From NCBI GenBank assembly GCA_028023455.1, contig JAQFVV010001000.1:1-64000 (forward strand): a stretch of 64,000 bases of DNA. Reading direction: 5' to 3'. Made by a program: the position numbers and the translations under genes. Source of the DNA: Epiperipatus broadwayi (Eukaryota; Onychophora; Udeonychophora; Euonychophora; Peripatidae). Every line of letters starts with the position of its first letter. Positions within the stretch are counted from its first letter, which is position 1. Shown here in pieces: positions 1 through 12,284 of this stretch. The notes beneath the pieces are model-generated. The model was not told the DNA's origin. It did no database searches and saw only the letters and a list, made by a program, of their open reading frames with translations.

Positions 1-8
1 CGGTTACA
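1..8. repeat. possible LTR end at the window edge
   Basis: The first eight bases read CGGTTACA and are followed at once by ATATATA. The same junction, GTTACA against an AT run, marks the outer ends of the LTR elements at 45544 and 48173, so the window may begin at the last bases of another LTR. Eight bases alone prove nothing; the call rests on the recurring pattern. Confidence 0.25.
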
Positions 9-837
9 ATATATAAGATGGAGCCACGGCGTTACCAGCACATCTTCTCTTATAGGGTAGTGCAGTAGCGAAGTCTGAGCTATGGGCCAGATTAGCATGT
101 AAGTTCCCCGCTTCTTATGAACCAAATAAAGGTTCCCTTTTGCAGCATGATGACCGGTTATTGGATAAACCGTTGTTTGTCACAAAAACCCTAAAACTAT
201 TCTTCCATCTGCAGAGCCACTTTATTATTATATTTTACTTGTGCCTAGCATATTAGTAAAATCATTATAGCCAACTCTCCCTCCCTAATATGCAGTCTTC
301 GGCGTTGATCCGAAGCAATCTTGAAAACCCGTTCGATCTAAAGCTATCTGGGATGCTTTATAAGCCCATAGTTGATATAAAATTAGTATAGTCAGATGTA
401 TTATTAAGTTTCACTCCAGACTTGGTTTGATTTCATGAACAATAGCCACTCGAACTGATGATGAAAGGGCATAACTAGTAAAAGTTAATGTAGTGATTAG
501 TTATATAGTAGGGCTATTTGTTTCCATTAAATAATATTGGTGCAATTAAATAATAGCCAACGTATCAATTACTGTTTAAATGGCCTAGAGTAATGTTACT
601 TTATAAATAAAATGCCTGCGTGCATTTGCCAACAACAATTGTCAATAAATATATTTTAATTCATCATATATCAGTTTCTGTCTCATTATTAAATCAATCC
701 AATTCACTAGTTTCCCATAGCTATTTCATTAGTAAAACCCCTATTAACTAATTATATTAGATTTTATCTTTGGAATGTCTTTAGTGTTTAAGTTGTTTAT
801 ATAGATGTTTAAGTCCATGAGTCTTTTGTTCTCCGAT
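9..837. other. no gene recognised
   Basis: AT-rich sequence with no reading frame of note. The first 400 bases are less AT-rich than the rest and could belong to an unrecognised repeat. A GATGACCGG...AAACCG stem near 150-175 was examined as a ribozyme core and not accepted. Confidence 0.5.
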
Positions 838-1050
838 CTGCTAGTGGGCCGGATTAAGAATTAATTCTCGTGTGCCATCATTGTTGTGTTGTCCATTAGG
901 TGTTTGATCTGGGGCTTGGAGAGTGGGTTCGAATCCAGGCTGGTCCCTGACCAAAATCTCAGGCTCGACTGGGTTTGAAGTACATTTTGTGAGTTCCAGC
1001 TCGTGTTAGATGGATAAGCATATTTTGACCGGCACAATATATTAATATTT
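838..1050 (+). mobile_element. possible tRNA-derived SINE fragment
   Basis: A perfect polymerase III B box, GGTTCGAATCC, lies at 926-936 in a patch clearly less AT-rich than its surroundings. A possible A box (TGCTAGTGG) lies near 838-849, but the spacing of about 80 bases is too long for a tRNA, so either the A box is wrong or the head is rearranged. A short minus-strand frame across the patch is a chance ORF. A decayed SINE is the simplest reading; no cloverleaf can be drawn. Confidence 0.4.
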
Positions 1051-1059
1051 AAATGCATA

Positions 1060-1670
1060 TGTGTTTAAAATAAATGACTTCTACCCGTTCAGCCACATTA
1101 TTGATAGGAAACATTGTAATATATTTCAATGCATATCCTAAGTAAAATAAAGATAAAATTATGAATTTTAGACATTTTTTAAATTTATAGTTAAAACCAT
1201 CCTGTATAATTCCAGATGTAAATTAAAATATAAATAGGAATTAAAGTATTAAGTGAAATCAGCATAAAATAGATAATCCATTGACTTTATTGCTTAATCC
1301 AAGTACATTCTCCTGAATCTATCATTCTGCTACTGCACTGGGCAATATTCTTAATGTGCTTCTGTGAAATATATATTGAAGCAACTAGGGTTGAATACAA
1401 ATGTTGATTTTTGGTAGAATTTATCTTTGCTTGCCACCCTCTTAATATCATTTATTTTAAGATCTCAAATTTAGAGCTACATTATAAAATAATTGAGCTC
1501 TTTGTTTTATTGAACACTGTTCACATGTCAATGGCAAAAAAACTCATAAGCCAACCCAGTGTGACTATACATAATGTATGGAAACTACTAATCAACTTTG
1601 CTCTTAGGAAAAAGTGGAGAAATCGGAGGAATCTCATAGATAAGTATATGAAATTACTACAGACTGTTGC
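1060..1670. other. no gene recognised
   Basis: AT-rich intergenic-type sequence. The 99-codon plus-strand frame at 1411-1710 has no recognisable motif and runs into the SINE that follows, so I treat it as a chance ORF. Confidence 0.5.
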
Positions 1671-1675
1671 CTTTG

Positions 1676-1880
1676 GAAGGATGACTCAGTTGGTTAGAGC
1701 GTTATCTTAAAATTCAGAACTCAAGAATCTAAGGATCCAGGTTCAAATACCATGCTAGTACTGTCACTGGTCAAGCCAGCAACACCTGAAAAAGAGTGGA
1801 GACTAATACCTCTTGAAACATTGTGCATATATTAACCTGTTTGATGTGCTATTACTAACAGTTGAAAGACATTTAATAAA
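1676..1880 (+). mobile_element. tRNA-derived SINE
   Basis: The head has a polymerase III A box at 1682-1693 (TGACTCAGTTGG, followed by TTAGAGCG) and a B box at 1740-1751 (GGTTCAAATACC), spaced as in a tRNA gene. The stems do not close into a functional tRNA and no anticodon arm can be trusted. About 100 bases of non-tRNA body follow, with short inverted pieces near 1765-1785, and the element fades into AT-rich DNA near 1880. Such elements are copied by LINE enzymes. The family could not be named. Confidence 0.65.
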
Positions 1881-2394
1881 TATATTAATTAGATGATGGA
1901 AATAGTCCAATTTAAAAATACAACTAGAATACCATCATCACTAATCTTCAGGAAAACACTTAGGATTTCTATTTAGCATGCTTCTGTCTAAAGAAGATAT
2001 TATAATGTCATGCAGTAAATAAAACATCATGGTATTTTTTATTTATAAAACAAAGAATTTAAATTTATTAGTAATTTGCAAAAGTTTCCCATTTAATCAC
2101 CTATTGCCTAAAACCTTTCTAGATAGAAGTAGAAAAAATAGATTTCCATAATTGTTTTAACAAAAATAATTTTCTCAAAATGTATAATAATAAATATTTC
2201 AATATCTAATTTAAAGTTACAAGTTTTTTATTATTGTTGTTGTTGGTAGAGATGTTCTATTCAGACATTTGTATATTAGACACTATCCCAGTATTTGAAG
2301 AGATTCAGAATACCAATAATTCAAATATCTAGGATTAATCTAGACAATTCCAAAAAAGAAAGATCGAGCATTGAAATAAACTTTAATTAAAAAA
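1881..2394. other. no gene recognised
   Basis: AT-rich sequence with a short ATT/GTT run near 2230-2245. No frame, motif or repeat structure was seen. Confidence 0.5.
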
Positions 2395-4917
2395 AATATA
2401 CAGATCCTGGCACCAAGTAGACCAAGTACAGTTTTTTGAAAATATCTAGAAAAATTACAACTGCATGCAAAATAGATTGAGGGATGAGCAGATTGTTAAT
2501 ATATCAAGAGATCACAGTTCAAAGATTCCTCTTTAAAATAGTACTGCAGTTAGTTATATAAAGACTCAGAAAATTTATTTATCAGAAATTCTATCACCTC
2601 AAGTAATTAATCAAGATTTAGTTCTTCAGCAAGTACATGAAAAAATCCACCAGAAAGCAAACGTACTCACAGAACCAGTTGATAAATTAAATTCTACAAA
2701 ATGATTGTTTAATAAATTAGCTATAATTTATTTAGCTTTAACTCTGTCAGTATAAGATTAATATTTCAGTCAGTTTTTTTCTACTCATTTTGTTCACATT
2801 ACCAGATTGTTTAGTCACTTTATGTATGACTATAAAGTATATCATAAATACTATTGGCATTAAGTATTACTGATTGTTTGGAATAAAATTAACAACATCT
2901 GTTGTAATTGAAAGACAATATCTGTATAAAATATTGTCCAAATTAGAAATATTGAGATGATGGCATTTGAAATGTTTTTAACTGAATTTAGAGTAGAATT
3001 TTCAAAACATTGACATAAACATCTTCACAAAATCAGTTGAGACAAATTATTGGGCCTACTTGTTTTATTTGCAGGTGGCAATAATTGCTGTAGGTGTAAT
3101 ACTGACAATATTTGGTCTAAAAAAGTTGCATGCTGAGAGATGTACTTAAAATTATTGGACAATTTAAGAAATCTGTAATAGAAGTGGTGAGAAATGGTCC
3201 ACCTGACAGCTTTGAAGATAAATAATAACAAGTTAAAAAAACAAATTTTTATTAAATAGTAATTGTAAAAGCTTGTTCATATGAACTAAGTATGAAGCAA
3301 AAGAAAAAAAATATGGCATCTATAGAATAAAAACTGAAAATAAACAATTAGCCATAAAAGTATACAAAGTAAAGCTTCATCTGATTTCTTTTTATTACTA
3401 TATTCAAATCATCCATAAGATAATTGAAAATACATAAAAACTAGTTGCGTTCTTTTTCACAAGTTTGGACATATTGTTCAACATCAAAGTTTTATCTTAC
3501 AAATCTTAAAATGCCGACAAGAAAAGAGATTCAATGTTTTTCCATAAGCAGATGGTTTTGGCAACTCTAGAAAAAGTATTAATGTAAGTATTTAATATTT
3601 ATTCAGAATAGATTATATTTACCTGCTTAAGGAGGTTTATTTAAACTTCTTTGTATCAATAATTTCAATCTCTGTGGTCAAGTTCCAATCTTTAGTGTCT
3701 ATATAAATATATGGGACCATAAATAAAGGTGGAATTTCATCTTTATTGTTAAATGGTTGCCTTGACAACAGTTTGAGATTGTTGATTGTTATCTATATTG
3801 GGATTGTCTAAGTATTGATTGGTTTCTAATGGTTAATCTATTAAATAAATTCTGGATCAATGAACACATCCTTTGTACTATCTCTGGAAAGCTCTGAAAT
3901 CAAGATGCATTAACCATCAATAATTTATAATCTTCAAGAAAATATAAGACAGCTTCATTAAAAAGGGTTATCTGTGTTACTGATGAATAAATCTCACGTA
4001 ACAAAAATAAAGCACTGAGTTTGATTTATTAATGAGTAACCAGAAATTCAAATTCTTCAGCATTTATTTTCAAATATTAGTTTTATACTCACCACATTAT
4101 CAGAATTTAATGCTACAGGATAAAGAAGATTTTCATAGTGCACTGAAAATTAGAAGTCTCTATTTAGCTAATATATTGAGACTAAACCAATTGCACTGCA
4201 TTCAAGAACAGTTTTTTTATAAACTTTCTTCAGCAGCTGAAGAAATTAGTACTTAATATAAGAAAAGATTAGACCTTTATGATTTGTTAATATGGATTAA
4301 ATCAATAAATAGATGTTTTCCACAATGGTGTCTGCCTTTACAGAAACTATCATGAATATTTAAACAAAAAAATTCTCACAGTATTAAGGTATTTTGTCTT
4401 CACTAAACATTAAACAAATATTTAGTAAAATTGAATTTTACCCAACTTCTGATTAAATAACAGTTTTGGTTGGTAAAATTGAATTAAGCACAACTTTATT
4501 ATGGTCAGAAATTTATCCACCAGGGGTCCTATAGTAATCTATGGCTGGTTATACTGCTAAAGGTTTCAAGTTAATTTAAGTTGTTCATATAAGAAGTAAT
4601 ACAACGATTAAAAATAAAAAAAATACTTGTATAATGATATGGATTTTACTATTGTGGCAAATTGTCATATTACTATGGACATTAAGCCAAAGATTACTTC
4701 TATCTTTAAATTCATTACAAAAATATAATAGAAACAAATATTTTCAATATATTAATGTATTGTCAGCTCCAGTTTGATGATAAAACATAAAAAAGTTGGA
4801 AAATGTAAGGGCAAATATTCAAAGCATATAATCTTAAAAAAAATCAGTATTAACACAAACCAGGTAATGTTAACGAAGTTGAAACAACATTCTTCTGATC
4901 TAATATTAAATAATTAA
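2395..4917 (+). other. decayed sequence with scattered coding-like patches
   Basis: No long frame survives. Several plus-strand patches have the composition of decayed protein-coding DNA, notably about 2540-2705 and a 74-codon frame at 4032-4256. None carries a motif I recognise. Because a possible Gypsy RNase H relic follows directly on the same strand, these may be remains of the same retroelement, but that is inference. A hydrophobic patch near 3075-3130 preceded by a TTTGCAG acceptor-like site was considered as an exon and left aside. Confidence 0.25.
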
Positions 4918-5225
4918 GCATTTTCTGGAATGGTGAAATCCATATAGCAATTTCTCTCACCCATTTTCTCACAAAAGCAATAAGATGCATTCAAAGTTTT
5001 AAAGGATGTGCTTTGGCTGAATTACATATTAAACTATGATTCCAGTAAACAACTATGAGTATTAATGTCTGTTACTAAATGGAATAGTAACTGCATGGTT
5101 AGATTGTTATCATAAGCAGAAAAAATTTGTATGCGGCCCAATTGAGTATATTCAATCTTTTCAAATCAAATTCAGATAACTACCCACCAAGAATATTAAA
5201 GTGGAATATCTTTTTTAATTAGATT
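4918..5225 (+). pseudogene. possible Ty3/Gypsy RT/RNase H relic
   Basis: Read in one frame through several stop codons, the translation contains QKQ.DAFKVLKDVL, then YILNYDSSKQL, then a segment ending in RLLSQ-like residues and ITTHQEY. This order resembles the end of the RT and start of RNase H in Gypsy polyproteins, where a 'Q.AF..LK..L' helix is followed by 'IL.Y....K' and later '....Y...E'. The catalytic aspartate is not preserved. In-frame stops at about six places show it is dead. The resemblance is by eye only and a chance match cannot be excluded. Confidence 0.3.
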
Positions 5226-5759
5226 TTCATATTACTTCTACACAAAAATGAGAATCAAAAAATTCTCACCAGTCTAAACAAAAATTTGACACATTTTCAT
5301 CAGTGATTATAAGACACTGAAATATTAGATTAGAAAAAAATGGTAGTTTAATGATTCTGATTTCATAAAATTTTATGGAGGTCATGATATGAACTCTAAA
5401 TAAACCAAAGCTGCACCATGCTTAGTGTTCATACTGTAATTCCACCAAGTTTTAGAAAACAGGCTGTATATTCCATCCTTTTAAAAATTATAATTGTCAT
5501 GGTAAAAATCCTAGTATGTAATTAATATTTTGAAAAATCTATTTCAAACTACACTGCTTTTAATGGATCAGTCCCAAATGACTGCCTCTAGAACAGACCA
5601 TATATAAACTTGATAAATACAAAGTCAACATTATCAAGTATTATTTAAAGATTGAGATTAACAAAGCTCTTTTTTAAAATTGACTAAACTGGAAATTCTT
5701 GAAAATTTATATAGGTCAGTTGAAATACTCAAAACAGGTTGAATCTCATAACCAAATCA

Positions 5760-6620
5760 AATTTAAGATCTCTTATGCGAGATCTAATTTAAATCTTGTC
5801 AAAAGTGATCATCTCGATTAAGGGGATCAGGCCACAATGTTTCACCTGCAAAGACCAGAACCATCTCATTTGGGACTGCCCTAAAATGTAACTCTTGCCA
5901 GAAAACAAGGACATAAACCACATCTGTGCTCTGCACAGCTCCAATAGACATGAACTTCCTCCTTCAGCTAATCTCTCACCTCCATCTGACACCAAATCAA
6001 CCTTTCAGCATTTGTCCACAATCTTACCTTCTAGTAAGACTCCAGCTTCCTCTAGGCCACATAATTTTGAAATCACTTGCAGTCCACCACTCTCAGTTAC
6101 AGCTCCACCACAGGACCCTCTTTCCTTGATAGACACATCCACTAATTCAAACTCAGAAATCATCCTGCCTGAGTCTACCAACTCTGGCCTTTCCACCACA
6201 AACAACAAACATTAAAAGCGTGCACACCCTAATCCATCTGATAGTGTCACCAACTCTGACAGATAGATTTCCATCCTTGACCTTCCCAGTGAAACTGTAA
6301 TGGATCCTCTTCTGGAACCCAGGACAAGTCTCAGACATACAGAATGTAAAACAAAAAAAGAATTCTTTCAGTGAAGAATTCTCTGGTTTCAACCTGGGCC
6401 TTGTTGGCCTCCTTCCTTCACACCCTCTCACCTTCATCTGCTGAATTTTTTTCAAACAGTGGTTCATCAAGTGACACCAAGAATAAATCATTGTGCAATT
6501 CTGGCAGAAGAAGAAAAAACTACTCCTCACATCTCTCCGAGCCCAGTTCATCCCTACTCACTATAAAAATTTCTAAATTCCTACTGTTTTTCCATTCCTT
6601 ATGTCCATATCTTGAGGTCA
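5760..6620 (+). pseudogene. LINE ORF1 remnant with CCHC zinc knuckle
   Basis: At 5838-5880 one frame reads RPQCFTCKDQNHLIWDCPK, a C-x2-C-x4-H-x4-C zinc knuckle of the kind found in ORF1 nucleic-acid-binding proteins. It is followed by a Ser/Pro/Thr-rich stretch, best seen in the open frames at 5895-6215 and 6371-6664. This matches the usual low-complexity tail of ORF1. The frame shifts at least twice and there are stops. The ORF1 protein of such LINEs coats the RNA and escorts it to the target; this copy cannot do so. The same RPQCF..C lead-in occurs in the ORF1-only elements at 13.5-18 kb, which suggests a related ORF1 type but not the same family. Confidence 0.6.
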
Positions 6621-6635
6621 CATATGCTTATCTCT

Positions 6636-9600
6636 ATTGTTGGTTTAAACATTCAGGGCCTTAATTCAATCCATAGGATCATCACTCTCAAATAATCCTC
6701 TTCCTTGTTGAAACTAAACTCTTCATTCACTTCTACTACAGGATTTACTCCACTTTGTCCACCTTTGGTCTATTCAATTATTCTACTGCCTTGATTTTTG
6801 CTGGAGGAAGCCCTATCCTAATTAATAAACATGCCCCTCCCTCCACCTTTTCCATCATACATATCGATGCTTACTCTATTATCTTAAGGTGCAATTTTGA
6901 GACTTCAGAAGTTTTGTGATATATTTATATCTGCCCTCCAATGACAGTGACACCCTCATTAAATCTATTATTCACTGAATCAACAACATCACAGCTACCA
7001 CCTCTCTTCCCATTCTTTTTCTGGGTGACTTCAATATGAACTACCAGTTCTTCACAAACAAATATCTACATCTCTTCTCCAGTGGCATAATGTGTATCCA
7101 GGGCCTTTTCCCAGACCACACCTACTTTTCCTACATTTGTAAGCATCAGAAACTCATTGATTTAACATTCTACTCTCCTGATCTTCATTTCATGATTGAA
7201 TCAACACAAATCCACACCATACATTTTTCAGATCACAAGGCATTACACCTTTTCCTTGACATTAACTCTGGCCCTCCAGTAAACTTTTGCTCAGAAGAAT
7301 AATATGATTCCTCAACAAACAAAATATACCAATAGCATTGCTTCCAGAAATTTATATATACCGTCATAAAATCAATATCCTTCAAATGGAGCTCATCTCT
7401 GCATGGTTCGCATTTGTGAAAATCCTGCAAGCTGCCATCCGCAAATATACCTGGAATTCCCAAGGGCCATTCATGTTGCTGGATTCCATGGACAAAAATT
7501 CAGAGCAACTGAATGATCAGGAGAGTGAGCCATTATATATAAGCACCATCTTCCAACTGAAATTTCAATACCATGATGCTCAAAAGGCCTTGGCCGAGTA
7601 AAATCTTGCTCAAACGCACCCAGAGGTATATGGAAAATTAGCATTGTTGGACCAGAAGTTACCTGGGGTGGGCTGTTGGTTCCCACAGGAAGCAAACCAT
7701 ATTTTCATTCATCACGGTCAGCACCAAATCCTACACAGGTCAGGAATTTCTCCATTTGAAAAACCATTACAAGTGCATGCTTCTCAAAGCTGATACTTTT
7801 CCTTTTACTATGCCATCAACCTTGAAGGTCAGCTCTGATCCTGGCATCACCTAGGCCATGCTACTTAATAAACTAAAAAGCTTTTATGACCATGTCCACC
7901 CCAGTCCCCATGCTATCCCCAAGTTTATCCTTCTCCACCTAAATCAGTTTGCCATCCTCATTACTCTTAATATGATCAACAAGCTGGCCTCAGGTGCTTA
8001 CATCATCGAGGGTCTCTATTTGATAACATTAGTCCCTTTCCTTAAGAAAGATCGGTCACCTACTGAGCTCAAGAGTCTTAGGCTCATTTCAATGACTCCT
8101 TTGCTCATAAAACTTATTGAGTCTACCATCAAAGAGTCTCTAGAAAAATTCATAATCCCTGCCATTTTTGCCTCACAGTTTGCTTGTAAGGGGTGCTCCA
8201 CTCTTGGGGCTGCCACACTCTTTAAAATGGCCATTGAGCAAGTTAGGCGGTCTTGAAATGGCAGGCCAATTGCTGTCCAACTAGACATCCAGGCAGCCTT
8301 TGACTCTGTTAGGGTCAAACTGCTCCTTGGTGTCCTCAGAGACCTGAACATTACAGAGGCTCTTCTGTACATTCTTCACAATCTTCTGTCCAACAAAGAA
8401 ATTCAGGTTACCCTGGATAGGAAAGTTGCCCCAGCTTCACACCTAACATATCTATCCCTCATGGCTTTCTGCTGAGCACTGTTGTTCTCTGCATTTCTGA
8501 ATCCTCTCTTGCTCAGGCTGGAACATGACTTTCCTGGCATCATTCCTGCACTTGGCAAAAGCATCAAATGCCTTACTTATGTTGATGATGTGATTGTCTT
8601 CCTTCCCTCAGTTGATCTCATCCCTGGGCTTTAACAGATCCTCACCTGATACACCAAAACACACAGGCTGGAATTTAGCAGTGATATATCAGTGGCTTGG
8701 CAAATATCAACTGGTAAATAAATCTCTTCCACTTTTCAAGCCACACAACTTTTTTGGAATCCCCCTTATGCTGTCTCCTAAGGACATGAGGGTATGGGTC
8801 TAAACCACACTGTATCAAAGCATATCATCCACCCTCAGTGCTATCACAGGCATCTACCTCTCCCTTTATGGGCAAGTCATCCTCAATCTTCTAGTGTTTC
8901 CTAAAATAGCATATTACCACCCCATTGTTCTACCTACACATTTCTTTATATCCAAAATCAATTCCCTTTGCACCCATTTTCTTGGGGCAGAAAGGTGGTG
9001 GCCATCAGCCTAAAAAGAACTTGGGTTAAAAACCTCAATGGGCTGGGTTGCACTCCATCAACACTCTTTTGATCCAGAGAACTCACAACATTATTCCACA
9101 CTCTTAAGTGACATTTCTGCCAACCTTGTGCATATCATTATCACACCCACTGATACTCACTCATTACCAACAGCCTACAAAAGGCTGGCTTTGTTATACC
9201 ATCCACCAGCAGCAAACTAAAATACTGGGAGGTTTTCAATCAGACTTCCAACTTCTCCATTGTGTCCCCTACATTGCTCAAACTTACCAATGCTCAATTA
9301 ATCTGCAAATACAAAAGGTGGTCCCTTGAAGCAAAACTTCCTTGATTTCCTTTTCAAAATCAATCTTCACTCCCTTCCCACAAATCAATTTTTGGTCAAT
9401 GATAGGGATTTCACCAAGATCTCTCCCATATGCCAGCTCTGTAAAACTGACAATGAAACCCTCCAGCACTTCCTACTTAAATGTCTCTTTCTGCTTGGAG
9501 TGAGACATGTCATCAACTCCTGCCTTTCCTTGCACAGGAATACCATCTTTAACCTCCAAGAATCCATAGAAATAGTGGTCTTTGCAACTATTAGATTATC

Positions 9601-9691
9601 AGTTTCCCTCATCTATGCACTCTGGTTGCTCTGTTGTGTCATTATTTTTGACCAGAGAGTAGACTCAGTGAAACAAAAGCTATTGACCTAA
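6636..9691 (+). pseudogene. LINE ORF2: AP-like endonuclease and reverse transcriptase, frameshifted
   Basis: The N-terminal endonuclease is marked by GLNIQGLNS at about 6640, GDFN at 7023-7034 and SDHKAL at 7230-7247, all standard landmarks of the APE-like nuclease that nicks the target. The reverse transcriptase follows: LDIQAAFDSV (motif A) at 8281-8310 and YVDDV (motif C, catalytic Asp pair) at 8578-8592. A C-terminal zinc motif, CQLC...H....C, spans 9431-9484. The reading moves between frames several times (for example a TGA at 8254-8256 just before motif A), so no full-length protein is made. The longest surviving frames are 7858-8256 and 9326-9691. Confidence 0.8.
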
Positions 9692-10037
9692 TTTTCACTC
9701 TCAAAACCAGAGATACCAAACTAGCCAGCCCCACCTCCACTTTTCATAGACACTTGGGCAATCCTCCAACTCTCAGCCTCTGTCATAGGACTCAATCATT
9801 CAAATGTTTGTGACCCATGCAGTGTTTGCACAATGAAGACATGCATCTCAGACTGTCCTGGACTACACACCATTTCCCGTTTCCACTTCCCCATTCCCTT
9901 CTCACATGTATTCTTTCCCTCTTACCATGTTGCTTCTAAAATTTCAATTTATCATATAATCACTCCCTTGTAAACTTTTTTCTAACTGTATTTGTATCTG
10001 TTTTTTTATGAATAAACTTTCATCACTGAGAAAAAAA
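9692..10037 (+). other. LINE 3' UTR and tail
   Basis: No frame; C/T-rich sequence continuing the composition of the LINE, then AATAAA at 10011-10016 and seven A residues at 10031-10037. It ends where the sequence returns to AT-rich genomic type, which places the 3' end of the insertion. Confidence 0.6.
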
Positions 10038-10121
10038 TGTGCTATTTTTCTGATAATGATATATTAAAATTCTAAACTTTAAAATATTGTTAAACAGTAT
10101 GTGGAGTTAACCATCTAAGAT

Positions 10122-10124
<3 letters not shown>

Positions 10125-10158
<34 letters not shown>
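10125..10158. repeat. (AT)n microsatellite
   Basis: An uninterrupted alternation of T and A of about 34 bases, just downstream of the LINE tail and followed by further AT-rich sequence. Confidence 0.9.
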
Positions 10159-10162
<4 letters not shown>

Positions 10163-10628
10163 CAGTATACTAAAATATTTATATATTTTATTACAATAAA
10201 ATTATATATGGATGAATTCACATAATATGGCATTTATATATATAAACACACTGTTTCAAATTGCAAAAAAAATGTTTGCCTAGAATTCTATACTATATAT
10301 AGGAAATTAAAAATATTCAGCAAAAATGTTTTTAAACCAATATATTAAGAGATGTCATTTACTAAACTCCCCTTGAGTTCAACCTCAAAACTTAACTTGG
10401 TTCCAGATGAAAGATTTAAACATTAAACGTCAGATAGTATGTTAAAGCATCTTTCATTTAATATATGAAACCTATAAATGCAATTGATCAATCAGTTGCA
10501 AAATAGGTCAGAAACTGATTGAGGAGTAAAATAAATAGTGAAGATAAAGAAATTTACATAGAACCTATTTTTCAGAAACAAACAGTAGCATATGTCTGAC
10601 TTTTTTTTGCATTATCTGATTTCAACAA

Positions 10629-10730
10629 GTATCCAAATTAAAATTGCTTCAGCGGATTTTTTCTTTGATTTCTTTATGGGACATTTTCTATTATCTTCAT
10701 AAATTGCTGAAGCAATTATTATTTGGATAC
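10629..10730. mobile_element. small inverted-repeat element (MITE-like)
   Basis: Arms of 25 bases at 10629-10653 and 10706-10730 start GTATCCAAAT and end GCTTCAGC; they are inverted copies with two mismatches, separated by about 50 bases of T-rich DNA. No target duplication is clear. Either a miniature DNA transposon or an old fold-back structure; the superfamily is unknown. Confidence 0.5.
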
Positions 10731-10977
10731 CTAATTGAACTATTTTTGTTTGGCTTCTATCTCTTTTTACTTAAATAAGCTTAACTATAATTCTTTGATT
10801 CATTGTAATATGAAATGTAGCTTGGGTCTTTTTTCTATATTTTATATTTTCTTTATTGCTAGTCAAGGACCTTAGAGACTATGACTGTGAACAAGAGAAA
10901 ATATATATATTTAATCCAATTCATTTTAAAGTTTTACTGAGATAAATTATGAATTACTTAAGATGCAATGCTATCGT

Positions 10978-10978
<1 letters not shown>

Positions 10979-11009
<31 letters not shown>
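10979..11009. repeat. (CA)n microsatellite
   Basis: About 15 perfect AC units in an otherwise AT-rich stretch. Confidence 0.95.
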
Positions 11010-11011
<2 letters not shown>

Positions 11012-11126
11012 TCAATTCACAGAGCAGATGGCTGGAGGAATAGATATCAACAAACATAAAAAATAATTGTTTGAAACAAATTTTTAAAACCAATTATTTA
11101 ATAAAATTAACTAATAAATAAAAAAT

Positions 11127-11195
11127 AATTAAGTAGCAAGAATCAAACAAGGAAAACAAACAAGATTACTTCCTCTTGATTTTTGCTACTTAATT
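11127..11195. repeat. stem-loop of 20-bp arms
   Basis: The arms 11127-11146 (AATTAAGTAGCAAGAATCAA) and 11176-11195 are inverted copies with one mismatch around a 29-base loop. It could be a tiny MITE remnant or a transcribed hairpin. No promoter or terminator sign supports an RNA gene. Confidence 0.5.
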
Positions 11196-11199
11196 AACA

Positions 11200-12284
11200 T
11201 TTGCTTTGAGTTATTCCCTCTTTTTAATAATTAAATCTGACATCAGCCCATTACACACATACAAAATGGAAAGCAAAAAAAACATGTTTTAACAAAATCA
11301 AAAAACAAACATCAATATCAGTTATTACATATATTATTAAATATTTATAAATATAGTGTAGCATTATATTTTGGTAGCAATGCTATCATAGTCTACAAGG
11401 TATGAGTTGTTCAAAAATTATATTGATTACATATCTCATAATGGATATTACAATCAAGTGATAAGTGTAAAACCAAGGATCAATTTCAATAAGATCAATG
11501 ACCAATGGAGACAATCGTTATTTATTTTTTGACTTCAAATACTGCTTTTTGAATATTTTTCAAGGTTTCAAATATTGCATTTCTTTGTAACAATGCAAGA
11601 AATAACTATTTAATTGTTTTAGCGATGGCTACAAACCCAGATACACATAGAACAGTGTTTGTGAGTAAAAACAGTAAGATCATAAGTAGGCAAACTTTGC
11701 TAAATTGGAATATGTACAACAAATTCAAAATAATTAATAGTCCATTAAATCATCAGAAGTGCTAGTAATTAGAAATATATAATAATTTTGTTACATTTAT
11801 GTATAAATGTGCGTCTATGTAAATAATATTTACAAAATTAGTAAAATGTGTTAGAAAGACTAACAAAACAATTAGTGAAATCTTCGATACTAAATGTTTA
11901 GATGTAATAAAAATTTCTAAAATAACAATATAAAACCTAATGAAATTATTGATGTTAAAATAGTAATAAAATTTTATAGATCTAATAATGTTTATTGACA
12001 AATATTTATTGCTCTAATAAGGTTTGTCAATAAATGGATAAAAGCATTTTCATTTGTTTATAAAAAATTGATGTTAAATCTTTATTATTATTATTATTTT
12101 ATTGCTTTATACTACAAAATGAATTCCCACCCATCGAAATAAAAAACTATAGGATCTCATCTGATTATTTATGGTTCTATAGAGATACCCTGGAAATCAA
12201 CTATTATGAGAGATGCATTGTGGAAAATTTTGACATCATAGGAGAAAATCTATAAATACCAAATGTACTAAATTTATTATTATT
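11200..12284. other. no gene recognised
   Basis: AT-rich sequence. The 79-codon minus-strand frame at 11762-12001 is Ile/Tyr/Phe-rich as expected of chance translation of AT-rich DNA. A short ATT run lies just before the LINE that begins near 12285. Confidence 0.5.

Larger units (their letters stand above)
5760..10037 (+). mobile_element. APE-type LINE (non-LTR retrotransposon), decayed
   Basis: The order of parts is that of a two-ORF LINE: a CCHC knuckle of ORF1 (5838-5880), an endonuclease-reverse transcriptase ORF2 (6636-9691), a 3' UTR, an AATAAA signal at 10011-10016 and a short A-run tail at 10031-10037. It copies itself by target-primed reverse transcription. The 5' end is uncertain; ORF1 seems truncated or too decayed to follow left of 5760. 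The block is richer in C than its surroundings on this strand, so its limits stand out. The endonuclease plus a C-terminal zinc motif suggest the I/R1/Jockey side of the LINE tree, but the clade is not settled. Many frameshifts make it inactive. Confidence 0.8.

Noticed and set aside
140-180. Hammerhead motif near the window start
   Set aside because: A GATGA and a stem are present but there is no GAAA core in the right place.
838-1751. Polymerase III boxes as functional tRNA genes
   Set aside because: Neither copy folds into a full cloverleaf and the acceptor stems do not pair; both fit SINE heads better.
3060-3220. A host exon with an acceptor site and a membrane-like segment
   Set aside because: The hydrophobic stretch is short, ends in a stop, and no donor, other exon or family match is seen.
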